A stretch of DNA of 64,000 nt. It comes from JBGSMX01 sp963790405 (GTDB lineage Bacteria; Actinomycetota; Coriobacteriia; Anaerosomatales; JAGXFU01). Position 1 is the stretch's first letter. The number at the start of each line of letters is the position of its first letter. The stretch is taken from positions 141,724 through 205,723 of the forward strand of contig CAWBOJ010000008.1 of the NCBI GenBank assembly GCA_963790405.1, read 5' to 3'. Shown piece by piece: positions 1 through 7,846 of this stretch. The translations under genes were made by a program, and so were the position numbers. Below the pieces are notes generated by a model, which worked only from the letters and a program-made list of their open reading frames with translations, was not told where the DNA came from and searched no databases.

Positions 1-666
1 GCAGGCAGGACTTTCGTTACCGAGGAACACGCCTCGATGATCGCTGCGGCCTACGGAATCGCTGTTCCCAGGGGAACCGTCGCCAAAGACCTGGCATCGG
101 CGCGCGCATTCGCTTCAGACGTTGGATATCCAATCGTGGCGAAGATTGCCAGTCCGGACATCTTGCACAAGTCCGACATCGGCGGCATCGAAGTCGGAAT
201 CGAGGACGATGACCAGCTCGCGGCTGCCTACGATCGCATTTTGGGTCGCGCGCGCTCGTATGCGCCTGATGCAATCATCCACGGACTCCACATCCAAGAA
301 CTGGTGCAGATGGACCGAGAAGTGATCGTCGGGGTGGACCGCGATTCTCAGTTCGGACCGTTGCTGATGTTCGGACTTGGCGGGGTCTATGTCGAAGTGA
401 TGAAGGACGTCACGTTCCGCCTCTGCCCGCTCGATACACCTGAAGCACGTGAGATGATGGCCGAGATTCGTGGCTACGGTCTGCTGCGCGGAGCTCGTGG
501 ACGGCATCCTGCAGATCTGGACGCAATCGCGGACACTATAGTCCGCATCTCGGCCTTGGCAACCGACTTTCCTGAGATCATGGAGCTCGACATCAATCCG
601 CTTATGGTCGGCGACGCCGGAGCAGGCGTCATCGCAGCCGACATCCGTATCGGTATCGGAGGGTGA
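1..666 (+). CDS. ADP-forming acyl-CoA synthetase, ATP-grasp part (5' cut by window)
   Basis: The frame is open from base 1, so the gene begins upstream of the window; about 221 codons are present. The protein matches the ATP-grasp (beta) part of NDP-forming acetyl/acyl-CoA synthetases, which make ATP from ADP and phosphate while releasing acetate or another acid from its CoA thioester. Visible support: the segment ILHKSDIGGIEVGI with its conserved His-Lys, the FGLGGVYVEV glycine-rich loop, and the C-terminal MELDINPLMV typical of the family. The alpha (CoA-binding) part is not visible and may be upstream or fused. The phosphotransacetylase-like gene follows after 6 bases, so the two are probably cotranscribed. 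The substrate cannot be told from this fragment. Confidence 0.85.
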   Translation, partial: AGRTFVTEEHASMIAAAYGIAVPRGTVAKDLASARAFASDVGYPIVAKIASPDILHKSDIGGIEVGIEDDDQLAAAYDRILGRARSYAPDAIIHGLHIQELVQMDREVIVGVDRDSQFGPLLMFGLGGVYVEVMKDVTFRLCPLDTPEAREMMAEIRGYGLLRGARGRHPADLDAIADTIVRISALATDFPEIMELDINPLMVGDAGAGVIAADIRIGIGG

Positions 667-672
667 GGAACC

Positions 673-1737
673 ATGAAGACACTGATCGTCGCCTCGACTG
701 CGCCGTACGCAGGTAAGAGCGGCATCGCGCTCTGCCTGCTATCAGAGCTTGCGGAGCGAGGAGTTCAGGTAGGCTACTTCAAGCCCTACGGAACCATGCC
801 GGTCACCGTCGACGGTGTGCCGACCGATCAGGATGCGGCATACGTATCGCGGGTTGCGGTGGTCAAGCCTGCGCTGGCCAGTGTGTGCCCGGTGGTCGAG
901 TCGCGTGCACTTATCGAGGATACGCTGTCAGGTGATGCGCATGACGCTACCGCCCTTGTGCGCGACTCGTTTGCTCGTGCCTCCGAAGGCGCCACCGCTA
1001 TGGTCGTGGAGGGTCCCGGCGATCTCGCTCAGGGTAGGACGCTCGGTCTGAATCTGTGCGCGGTCGCATCCGCTTTGGATGCTCGCGTTCTGTTGGTCGA
1101 CAGGGCCAGCGGCGTCGATCTGCCTGACAAGATTCTGTGGAGTGCCGACTGCCTCGGCGATCGGCTCCTCGGCGTGGTGTTCAATGCTGTCCACGAATCG
1201 ATTATCGACTTCGTCACCGAAGGGATCACGCCATTCCTTAGCGCTCAGGGGATTCAGGTATTGGGTACCATTCCGCGTGATCCGATGCTTTCCTCGGCTA
1301 GTGTGTCCGAGATCGTGGAAGCTCTTGGCGGAACGGTGTTGTCCGCAGAAGAGGGACTCGACGCACGCGTGGAATCGTTCATGGTGGGCGCGATGGGACA
1401 AGACAAGGCCATCCGCTTCTTCCGCAGGCGTCCTCACAAGGCTGTCATCACCGGCGGTGATCGATCGGATGTTCAGCTTGCCGCCCTTGAGACGGACACA
1501 CGATGCATCATCCTCACGGGCAATCTGCCGCCGTCTTCGCTGGTTCTGTCTCGTGCGGAGGAGTTGGGCGTGCCTATGGTGCTCGTTGGAATGGACACCC
1601 TAAGCGCCGTGGAGCGCATGGAGACATTGCTCGGCCGCGTTCGACTTCACGACCCGGGGAAGGCTGCTAGAATACGCGAGATGTTCAAGGAGGCGGTCGA
1701 CACCGACGCCCTTCTCGCCACAGCTTTCGACCTGTGA
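673..1737 (+). CDS. Phosphotransacetylase-like DRTGG-domain protein
   Basis: A 354-residue protein resembling the N-terminal, non-catalytic part of long phosphotransacetylases: a dethiobiotin-synthetase-like P-loop domain (residues about 1-210, with STAPYAGKSGIAL as nucleotide loop) followed by a DRTGG-type domain (about 220-330, around AVITGGDRSDVQLAAL). The catalytic acetyltransferase domain is absent, so it is unlikely to be a phosphotransacetylase itself. Stand-alone members occur beside ADP-forming acetyl-CoA synthetase genes, and here the partner gene ends 6 bases upstream. A regulatory or nucleotide-sensing role in acetyl-CoA/acetate conversion is an inference. The ATG start has GGGTGAGGA in front of it. 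The frame is intact. Confidence 0.75.
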   Translation: MKTLIVASTAPYAGKSGIALCLLSELAERGVQVGYFKPYGTMPVTVDGVPTDQDAAYVSRVAVVKPALASVCPVVESRALIEDTLSGDAHDATALVRDSFARASEGATAMVVEGPGDLAQGRTLGLNLCAVASALDARVLLVDRASGVDLPDKILWSADCLGDRLLGVVFNAVHESIIDFVTEGITPFLSAQGIQVLGTIPRDPMLSSASVSEIVEALGGTVLSAEEGLDARVESFMVGAMGQDKAIRFFRRRPHKAVITGGDRSDVQLAALETDTRCIILTGNLPPSSLVLSRAEELGVPMVLVGMDTLSAVERMETLLGRVRLHDPGKAARIREMFKEAVDTDALLATAFDL

Positions 1738-1769
1738 GACCTCGTGTGCGCTGAGCGGATGGAGACCCG

Positions 1770-2771
1770 ATGACCGATCCACGTCCGGCGACGATCGTCG
1801 TCGACGCCATGGGAGGCGACCTCGCTCCGGCGGCGATTCTCAATGGCATCGATCTCGCGCTGGCGCGAGACTCGCATGTCCGCATCGTGGTCGCCGGAGA
1901 TCAGGACGTGGTCGGAGGTTTCTGCGCTTCGCGCGATCGGTGCACGCCACTGGTGACGACTGAGGTCATCGACATGGACGACCACCCCGCACACGCGGTT
2001 CGCACGAAGAAGGATTCCTCGATCGTGGCCGGTTCGCGGTTGGTCAAGTCTGGCGAGGCACACGCGTTCTTCTCGGCGGGATCGACAGGGGCATGCATGG
2101 CTGCGGCGACGCTTGTCATGGGTCGCATCAAGGGTGTGGCCCGCCCGGCGATCGCCACGGTGATTCCAACGAGCGCGGCGCCCGTGGTGCTCCTGGATGT
2201 GGGTGCCAACGCCGATTGCAAACCCGAGAATCTGCTCCAGTTCGCCCACATGGGCGCGGCCTATGCTGAAACAGTGCTTGGAGTGTCGCATCCGCGTGTC
2301 GGACTGCTGAACATCGGCGAGGAGCCCACGAAGGGCTCCCAGCTCGCACAAGAGGCACACGCGCTCATGAGCGCAGGTGTTCCGGGGTTTCTCGGAAATG
2401 TCGAAGGCCGCGCGATCACCACAGGAGTAGCGGATGTCATCGTCACCGACGGCTTCACCGGAAACATCGCGCTCAAGCTTCTCGAGGGCCTGTCGAAGTC
2501 ACTTCTCGGCGAAGTGAAGGCCGTGATGCTTGCAACTGCTGTGACGAAGGTCGCGGCGCTCACTCTGAGACCCGGCTTCGATGCGCTCAGGGCGCGGCTC
2601 GACCCCGACACGTACGGCGGTGCCCCGCTCCTGGGCGTGGATGGCGTATGCATCATCGGCCACGGGAGTTCGAGCGACACCGCAGTTGCTGCAGCGATCG
2701 GTGTCGCTACCCAGGCTGTGCGTGGAGGTCTGACGGAGTCGATCGCGAGTGCGCTCGGAAGCGAGCAGTAG
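1770..2771 (+). CDS. plsX: Phosphate acyltransferase PlsX
   Basis: 333 residues, normal length for PlsX, the peripheral membrane enzyme that converts acyl-ACP and phosphate to acyl-phosphate, the acyl donor for glycerol-3-phosphate acylation. Family landmarks are present: IVVDAMGGDLAP at the N terminus, FFSAGSTGACMAAA, LLDVGANADCKPENL, GLLNIGEEPTKG and VTDGFTGNIALK. The start at 1770 follows a GGAGA-like ribosome site. It opens the fatty-acid gene run plsX-fabH-fabK-fabD-fabG-acpP, a common arrangement that links acyl-chain synthesis to phospholipid synthesis. About 90 bases separate it from fabH. The frame is intact with no unusual residues. Confidence 0.95.
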   Translation: MTDPRPATIVVDAMGGDLAPAAILNGIDLALARDSHVRIVVAGDQDVVGGFCASRDRCTPLVTTEVIDMDDHPAHAVRTKKDSSIVAGSRLVKSGEAHAFFSAGSTGACMAAATLVMGRIKGVARPAIATVIPTSAAPVVLLDVGANADCKPENLLQFAHMGAAYAETVLGVSHPRVGLLNIGEEPTKGSQLAQEAHALMSAGVPGFLGNVEGRAITTGVADVIVTDGFTGNIALKLLEGLSKSLLGEVKAVMLATAVTKVAALTLRPGFDALRARLDPDTYGGAPLLGVDGVCIIGHGSSSDTAVAAAIGVATQAVRGGLTESIASALGSEQ

Positions 2772-2860
2772 CGCCCTTCCGCCTCGTCCGTGGCACATGT
2801 ACACTACTCAGACACTCGAACGTCCTCAACGAGTACTCAATCTAGGAGCCTATCTTTTAC

Positions 2861-3865
2861 ATGCCAGTCACCGCACGGATAGTCGGCATCGGGTCGTATC
2901 TGCCGGAGCAACGCCTGACGAATGCCGATCTTGAACGCAGGGTCGACACGTCCGATGAGTGGATCGTGACGCGCACAGGCATCCGCGAACGACGTATGGC
3001 AGCTCCGGACCAGGCTACGAGCCATCTCGGGGCGATCGCGGCTCGAAGGGCGCTCGAGACTTCCGGCCTTGGAGTCGACGACATTGAACTGCTGATAGTT
3101 GCCACCTCGACTCCGGACATGTTCTTTCCTTCCTCGGCGTGTCTGATCCAAGATGCCGTCGGGCTTTCGTGCCCCGCGTACGATCTCAACGCCGCGTGCA
3201 CGGGATTCATCTACGCCCTGCAAAGCGCAGTCATGGCTATCGAATCTGGTCGCTACCAGCGAGTACTTGTCGTCGGGGCCGACACTATGACCAGACATAT
3301 TGACTTCACGGATCGCGGTACGTGTGTTCTGTTCGGGGATGGGGCGGGAGCTGTGGTTCTCGAGGCAGCCGACGAGCCCGGCGTTCTTGGCATCGCACTC
3401 GGTTCTGATGGATCAGGGTGGGAGATGCTCATGGTGCCGGCGGGCGGTTCGGCCGCACCTGCCACCGCCGAGCGCATTGCAGAGCACCAGCATCAGGTGA
3501 AGATGAGCGGCAACGAAGTGTTCAAGTTCGCCGTCCGTGTGATTCCACGTGCGACCAAACAAGCGCTCGAAGCGTCAGGACTTGCACTGAGCGATTTAGA
3601 TTGGCTGATCCCGCATCAGGCGAATCAGCGGATTATGACAGCCGCCGCCGAACGTCTCGGCATGCCCGAAGACCGCGTATTTTCCAACGTCGCCATGACG
3701 GGAAACACCTCTGCGGCGTCGATACCGTTGGCCCTGGACGACCTGTATACTAGCGGACGACTCGTCCCGGGCGACACGCTCGCCCTCGTCGGGTTCGGGG
3801 CAGGCCTCACGTGGGGGGCCGCCGTGCTGCGCTGGTCTCTTGCGCGACCGGACGAGGAGGACTGA
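2861..3865 (+). CDS. fabH: 3-oxoacyl-ACP synthase III (FabH)
   Basis: 334 residues. FabH starts fatty-acid synthesis by condensing an acyl-CoA primer with malonyl-ACP. The catalytic triad is readable: Cys in LNAACTGFIYAL, His in WLIPHQANQRI and Asn in MTGNTSAASIPLAL. The glycine-rich tail LVGFGAGLTWGAAVLRW is also typical. The stop is followed one base later by the fabK start, so the two are translationally close. A weak promoter-like TACACT element at 2800-2805 lies in the 90-base gap after plsX, so fabH may also start its own transcript. Primer preference (acetyl or branched) cannot be read from the sequence. Confidence 0.95.
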   Translation: MPVTARIVGIGSYLPEQRLTNADLERRVDTSDEWIVTRTGIRERRMAAPDQATSHLGAIAARRALETSGLGVDDIELLIVATSTPDMFFPSSACLIQDAVGLSCPAYDLNAACTGFIYALQSAVMAIESGRYQRVLVVGADTMTRHIDFTDRGTCVLFGDGAGAVVLEAADEPGVLGIALGSDGSGWEMLMVPAGGSAAPATAERIAEHQHQVKMSGNEVFKFAVRVIPRATKQALEASGLALSDLDWLIPHQANQRIMTAAAERLGMPEDRVFSNVAMTGNTSAASIPLALDDLYTSGRLVPGDTLALVGFGAGLTWGAAVLRWSLARPDEED

Positions 3866-3866
3866 C

Positions 3867-4817
3867 ATGCCCCTCACCACACGCCTCACCGAGCTTCTCG
3901 GAATTGAGCATCCCATCATCCAGGGAGGTATGGCCTGGACTGCCACAGCGGAGCTCGCTGCTGCCGTGAGCAATGCGGGTGGACTCGGAATCATCGGAGC
4001 GGGGCACATGCCCACCGAGATTCTCTGCGACGAGATCAGGCGCGCCAAGACGCTCACCGATAGGCCCTTCGGCGTCAATCTCATGCTGCTCACGCCGCAT
4101 ATCGATGAGCTTGTGGCGATGGTACTCGAAGAGGGAGTCCACGCCGTCACCACCGGCGCCGGCAACCCCTCGAAGTACATGACGGCTCTCAAGGAGCGGG
4201 ACATCAAAGTCCTGACCGTCGTTCCGTCGGTTGCGCTCGCCAAGCGTATGGAGTCGATAGGCGCCGACGCGATAATCGGCGAGGGCATGGAGGCTGGCGG
4301 ACACGTCGGGGACCTCACGACGATGGTCCTCACGCCACAACTGGCCGACGCTGTTTCGGTCCCGGTGGTTGCCGCTGGCGGGATCGCAGACGGTCGCGCG
4401 ATGGCGGCAGCGTTCGCACTGGGTGCGCAAGGCGTCCAGGTCGGTACGCGCTTCATGTGCGCCGAGGAATGCACGATCCATCCAGACGTCAAGCAGCGCA
4501 TATTGAAGGCGCGCGATCGTGACACTGTGGTAACCGGATACTCGACGGGGCATCCCGTGCGCGTCATCAAGAACAGACTCTCACGCATGCTCGGTGAGCT
4601 GGATCGCGACAACAAGCCGGACGAGATCGACGAGCTGGGTACCGGCAAGCTTGCGCTCGCGATGCGAGATGGCGATTTGAACATGGGATCGCTGATGGCG
4701 GGCCAAGCCGCTGCGATGGTGTGTCGCATAGAGCCGGCGGCCGACATCATCGACGAGATGATTCGCGACGCCGAGCGTGTCATGTCCGATCTCGGGTCGA
4801 CGGCGAAGGGAGACTAG
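3867..4817 (+). CDS. fabK: Enoyl-ACP reductase II, FMN-dependent (FabK)
   Basis: 316 residues, closely patterned on streptococcal FabK, which uses FMN and NAD(P)H to reduce trans-2-enoyl-ACP in the last step of each elongation cycle. Conserved stretches include HPIIQGGMAW, GGLGIIGAG, VTTGAGNPSKYM, IGEGMEAGGHVG with the conserved His, and VAAGGIADGRAMAAAF with VQVGTRF for FMN phosphate binding. The cysteine cluster seen in the second family member at 6878 is absent, so this one is the probable reductase. The start ATG at 3867 has GAGGAGG upstream and sits one base after the fabH stop. fabD starts 7 bases after its end. Confidence 0.93.
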   Translation: MPLTTRLTELLGIEHPIIQGGMAWTATAELAAAVSNAGGLGIIGAGHMPTEILCDEIRRAKTLTDRPFGVNLMLLTPHIDELVAMVLEEGVHAVTTGAGNPSKYMTALKERDIKVLTVVPSVALAKRMESIGADAIIGEGMEAGGHVGDLTTMVLTPQLADAVSVPVVAAGGIADGRAMAAAFALGAQGVQVGTRFMCAEECTIHPDVKQRILKARDRDTVVTGYSTGHPVRVIKNRLSRMLGELDRDNKPDEIDELGTGKLALAMRDGDLNMGSLMAGQAAAMVCRIEPAADIIDEMIRDAERVMSDLGSTAKGD

Positions 4818-4823
4818 GCGCTC

Positions 4824-5735
4824 ATGCGCGCAGCTCTCGTGTTCCCCGGCCAGGGGTCTCAACGCGCCGGAATGCTCGAAGCGGTTCCGGAGAACGATAC
4901 ACTTTCGCGCCTCGTGGACGCTGCTGAGGCGCTTTCGGGCTTGAGTCTTCGGCAAATCGCCTTAGAGGGCACTGCCGAGCAGTTCGCCGATACCCGTGTT
5001 GCACAGCCGCTTTTGTACCTGACGGACTGGGCATGGGGTGTTGCGTTGCTCGAGTCCGGTCTTGAACCAGATGCTCTCGCAGGTCACAGCCTCGGTGAGT
5101 TCGCAGCGTTGGCCATCGCAGGTGTGTTCTCTCCCGAAGCGGGACTCGAACTCATCATCGAGCGATCCAAGCTCATGGCTGCGGCCGCGGCGTCGGTTGA
5201 GGGCGGTATGGCTGCGGTTCTGGGCCTCGATACCGATCTGATCGCCGAAAGCGTTTCCGCTATCAGCGGCGTATGGATGGCAAATGACAACTCCCCGGGT
5301 CAGGTCGTCATCTCTGGGACGCATCAGGGGATCGAGGCTGCCACTGCCGCGCTGTCAGCAGCAGGCGCTCGGCGCGTCGTGCCGCTGAAAGTCGCTGGGC
5401 CCTTCCACAGCCCGCTGATGGAGCCGGCACGCGAGGCCTTCGAGAAGATCCTTGAGTCCGCCGAGCTACGCAACGCGACGATTCCGGTCGTGCAGAACAC
5501 CGATCCGCGTCCTACCACGGACGCGTCTGAGATTCGTGTGCGTCTGGTCGGGCAAATCACCCAACCGGTTCGTTGGACCGAGACCATGCGAGCGTTGTCT
5601 GCCGACGGTCCTACAGTACTCGTCGAGTGCGGCCCGGGTGCTGTACTGCGTGGCCTTGCGCGCTCAATGGACGACATCACGGCGGTCTCGGTCGAGGACG
5701 CCGGCATCGAACGCATCATGGAAGAGGTGCTCTAG
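4824..5735 (+). CDS. fabD: Malonyl-CoA:ACP transacylase (FabD)
   Basis: 303 residues. FabD moves malonyl from CoA to acyl carrier protein, supplying the extender unit to FabH and FabF. The N-terminal VFPGQGSQ motif, the nucleophile serine in LAGHSLGEFAAL and the catalytic histidine in VAGPFHSPLM are all present, as is the QITQPVRW segment near the C terminus. The gene lies 6 bases after fabK, and its stop directly abuts the fabG start, so it belongs to the same transcript. The frame is intact and the length normal. Confidence 0.95.
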   Translation: MRAALVFPGQGSQRAGMLEAVPENDTLSRLVDAAEALSGLSLRQIALEGTAEQFADTRVAQPLLYLTDWAWGVALLESGLEPDALAGHSLGEFAALAIAGVFSPEAGLELIIERSKLMAAAAASVEGGMAAVLGLDTDLIAESVSAISGVWMANDNSPGQVVISGTHQGIEAATAALSAAGARRVVPLKVAGPFHSPLMEPAREAFEKILESAELRNATIPVVQNTDPRPTTDASEIRVRLVGQITQPVRWTETMRALSADGPTVLVECGPGAVLRGLARSMDDITAVSVEDAGIERIMEEVL

Positions 5736-6485
5736 ATGACCCGACTCGAAGGCAAGGTCGCAGTTGTCACCGGTGGCTCGCGTGGTATCGGTGCGGCAAT
5801 ATGTATGCGTCTTGCAAAAGCAGGGGCTGCCGTCGTCGTCAACTACGCGGGCAATGCGGCTGCAGCGGCGGATGTCGTGTCAGCCATCGAAGCCTCCGGC
5901 GGTCGTGCTGCAGCCTTCCAGGCCGACGTTTCTGATTCCGCGGCGTGTACGGCCCTTGTCGCATATGCCACGGAGACGTTTGGATCTCTCGACATCGTCG
6001 TGAACAACGCAGGCATCACCCGGGACGCACTTCTGGTGCGTATGTCGGACGAGGATTGGGATGCCGTCATCTCAACGAACCTCGGTGGCGCATTTGCGGT
6101 CTCTCGTGCTGCTGCGAAGGTGATGATGAAGCAGAGAAGCGGCGTGATAGTCAACATCGCGTCAGTGATAGGACTCATTGGGAATGCCAGCCAGGTGAAC
6201 TACGCTGCGGCAAAGGCCGGAATCATCGCCCTCACGAAATCTGTCGCCAAAGAGCTGGCGACTCGCAACATCCGTGTCAACGCTGTGGCCCCCGGTTTCA
6301 TAGAGACCGACATGACTGGTACTCTGCCGGAAAAGGTGCGCGAAGCCGTTCTCGCCCAAATTGCAGTTGGTCGCTACGGCTGCCCCGAAGATGTTGCATC
6401 TGCGGTCGAGTTTCTGGCTTCTGACGATGCCGCATACATCACAGGTCAGGTCCTCGCTGTCGACGGGGGCATGACGTTCGTCTAA
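5736..6485 (+). CDS. fabG: 3-oxoacyl-ACP reductase (FabG)
   Basis: 249 residues, a classical short-chain dehydrogenase. FabG uses NADPH to reduce 3-oxoacyl-ACP to 3-hydroxyacyl-ACP. Seen: the Rossmann TGGSRGIGAAI motif, VNNAGITRD, catalytic Ser in NIASVIGLIG, the YAAAKAG Tyr-Lys pair, the PGFIETDMTG segment and the C-terminal GQVLAVDGGM. It starts immediately after the fabD stop. About 64 bases separate it from acpP. No dehydratase (fabZ or fabA) gene follows within the window, so the dehydration step must be encoded elsewhere. Confidence 0.95.
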   Translation: MTRLEGKVAVVTGGSRGIGAAICMRLAKAGAAVVVNYAGNAAAAADVVSAIEASGGRAAAFQADVSDSAACTALVAYATETFGSLDIVVNNAGITRDALLVRMSDEDWDAVISTNLGGAFAVSRAAAKVMMKQRSGVIVNIASVIGLIGNASQVNYAAAKAGIIALTKSVAKELATRNIRVNAVAPGFIETDMTGTLPEKVREAVLAQIAVGRYGCPEDVASAVEFLASDDAAYITGQVLAVDGGMTFV

Positions 6486-6549
6486 AGTGTCCGGACTAGA
6501 CGCCCTTTGTGGGCACTGAGATCCCTTCGGAGGGAGGTGTACGGTCAAT

Positions 6550-6789
6550 ATGGAGCGTGAAGAGATAATCGAGAAGGTCAAAGACGTCATTGTCGACCAG
6601 CTTACGGTCGAAGAGGACGACGTTACCGAAGAGGCATCTTTCATCGACGACCTCGGAGCGGATTCGCTCGACATCGTCGAGCTGGTAATGGCACTGGAAG
6701 AGCAGTTCGCCATTTCCATTCCGGATGAGGAAGCCGAGAGTATCAAGACCGTTGGCGACGTAGTCGCCTACATCGAGGCGAACGCCTAG
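6550..6789 (+). CDS. acpP: Acyl carrier protein
   Basis: 79 residues, acidic, normal size for ACP, the carrier that holds growing acyl chains on a 4'-phosphopantetheine arm. The attachment serine is in the canonical LGADSLDIVELVM motif near residue 38. A strong ribosome site (GGAGGGAGG) lies ahead of the ATG. It sits inside the fab gene run and is followed by a long GC-rich hairpin at 6813-6847, which could end part of the transcripts here and so raise ACP output over the downstream genes. Confidence 0.95.
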   Translation: MEREEIIEKVKDVIVDQLTVEEDDVTEEASFIDDLGADSLDIVELVMALEEQFAISIPDEEAESIKTVGDVVAYIEANA

Positions 6790-6812
6790 CAGCTTCGAAG
6801 CAACGTACTTAC

Positions 6813-6847
6813 CGACCGGGCGGGCTCTTATCTGGTCCGCCCGGTCG
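6813..6847 (+). terminator. GC-rich hairpin between acpP and the FabX-like gene
   Basis: An 11-bp perfect inverted repeat (arms 6813-6823 and 6837-6847, CGACCGGGCGG and its complement) with a short loop. No run of T follows, so it is either a weak intrinsic terminator, an attenuator or an mRNA-stabilising 3' structure for acpP. Confidence 0.5.
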
Positions 6848-6877
6848 ACATGGCCGTTCTCGAGAAAGAGACTATCC

Positions 6878-7846
6878 GTGGAGATGCCATCGCTGACAAT
6901 CGGCAACGTAACCGCCCGGTTGCCCATCATCCAAGGTGGCATGGCGGTGCGGATCTCCCTGTCCCCGCTTGCGGGCGCAGTGGCGAAAGCCGGCGGAATC
7001 GGTGTCATTGCCGGATCCGGCCTCGAACCCGCCGAACTTGCCGAGGAGTTGCGCCTCGCACGCTCGATCGCCAACGGAGGCGTCGTCGGCGTCAACATCA
7101 TGGTGGCTGTATCCGCGTTCAAGGAGCTGGTTCACGTTGCGCTGCAGGAAGGCGCGGATCTCATCATTGCCGGGGCGGGCTTCTCCCGTGACGTGTTCGC
7201 GTGGTGCAAGGACGCCGGCGTACCCATGGTTCCGATCGTAGGCTCCGAACGGGTTGCGAAGCTTGCAGAGCGATTCGGCGCATCGGCGGTCATAGTGGAA
7301 GGCTTCGAGGCAGGCGGGCATTTGGGTACCGATGAGCCCATGGAAACGCTACTGCCACGAATCATTGACGCCGTGGACATTCCGGTCATCGGTGCAGGGG
7401 GAGTAGTAACCGGAGCCGACATCAAGCGGGTACTGGACGCCGGTGCTGCTGGCGTGCAGATGGGTACGAGGTTCGCCGCTACGAAAGAATCGACAGCGGG
7501 CGAGAAGTTCAAGCAGATGTATGTGGATGCCACAGACGATGACATCGTGCTCATCCAAAGCCCCGTCGGTTTACCGGGTCGTGCGCTGCGCAACCCGTTC
7601 ACACGCAAGCTTGCCGAGGGTGAAGTGCCGAGGATCGAGCGGTGCATCGTATGTCTCAAGAAGTGCGGCCGGGACTTCTGCATCATGGACAAGCTTGTAC
7701 GCGTGCAGGAGCGAGATGACGTCATCGACGGCCTGGTGTTCGCAGGTTCGGCCGCGGCACGGATTCACGATATCCCCTCGGTGGCGGAGCTCATGGAGCG
7801 GCTTGTCACCGAGTGGAAGACGGCTGTCGGAGGTGTTGCCGTATGA
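6878..7846 (+). CDS. FabX-like flavoenzyme of the FabK/nitronate monooxygenase family with a four-cysteine cluster
   Basis: 322 residues. It shares the FMN-binding TIM-barrel family of FabK: LPIIQGGMAVRI, GGIGVIAGSG, AGAGFSRDVF, EGFEAGGHLG with the conserved His, GAGGVVTGADI, VQMGTRF. Unlike the fabK product at 3867 it carries CIVCLKKCGRDFC at residues 256-268 (C-x2-C-x3-C-x4-C), the kind of spacing that binds a 4Fe-4S cluster. Helicobacter FabX, a family member with an Fe-S cluster, dehydrogenates and isomerises acyl-ACP to make unsaturated fatty acids. The position between acpP and fabF supports an acyl-ACP substrate. A second enoyl reductase or a nitronate monooxygenase remains possible. 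The start may be GTG 6878 or ATG 6884. It ends overlapping the fabF start. Confidence 0.75.
   Translation: MEMPSLTIGNVTARLPIIQGGMAVRISLSPLAGAVAKAGGIGVIAGSGLEPAELAEELRLARSIANGGVVGVNIMVAVSAFKELVHVALQEGADLIIAGAGFSRDVFAWCKDAGVPMVPIVGSERVAKLAERFGASAVIVEGFEAGGHLGTDEPMETLLPRIIDAVDIPVIGAGGVVTGADIKRVLDAGAAGVQMGTRFAATKESTAGEKFKQMYVDATDDDIVLIQSPVGLPGRALRNPFTRKLAEGEVPRIERCIVCLKKCGRDFCIMDKLVRVQERDDVIDGLVFAGSAAARIHDIPSVAELMERLVTEWKTAVGGVAV

Noticed and set aside
3596..4783. Minus-strand open frame of about 395 codons opposite fabK
   Set aside because: Ser/Arg-rich shadow typical of high-GC genes; the plus strand is an intact FabK.
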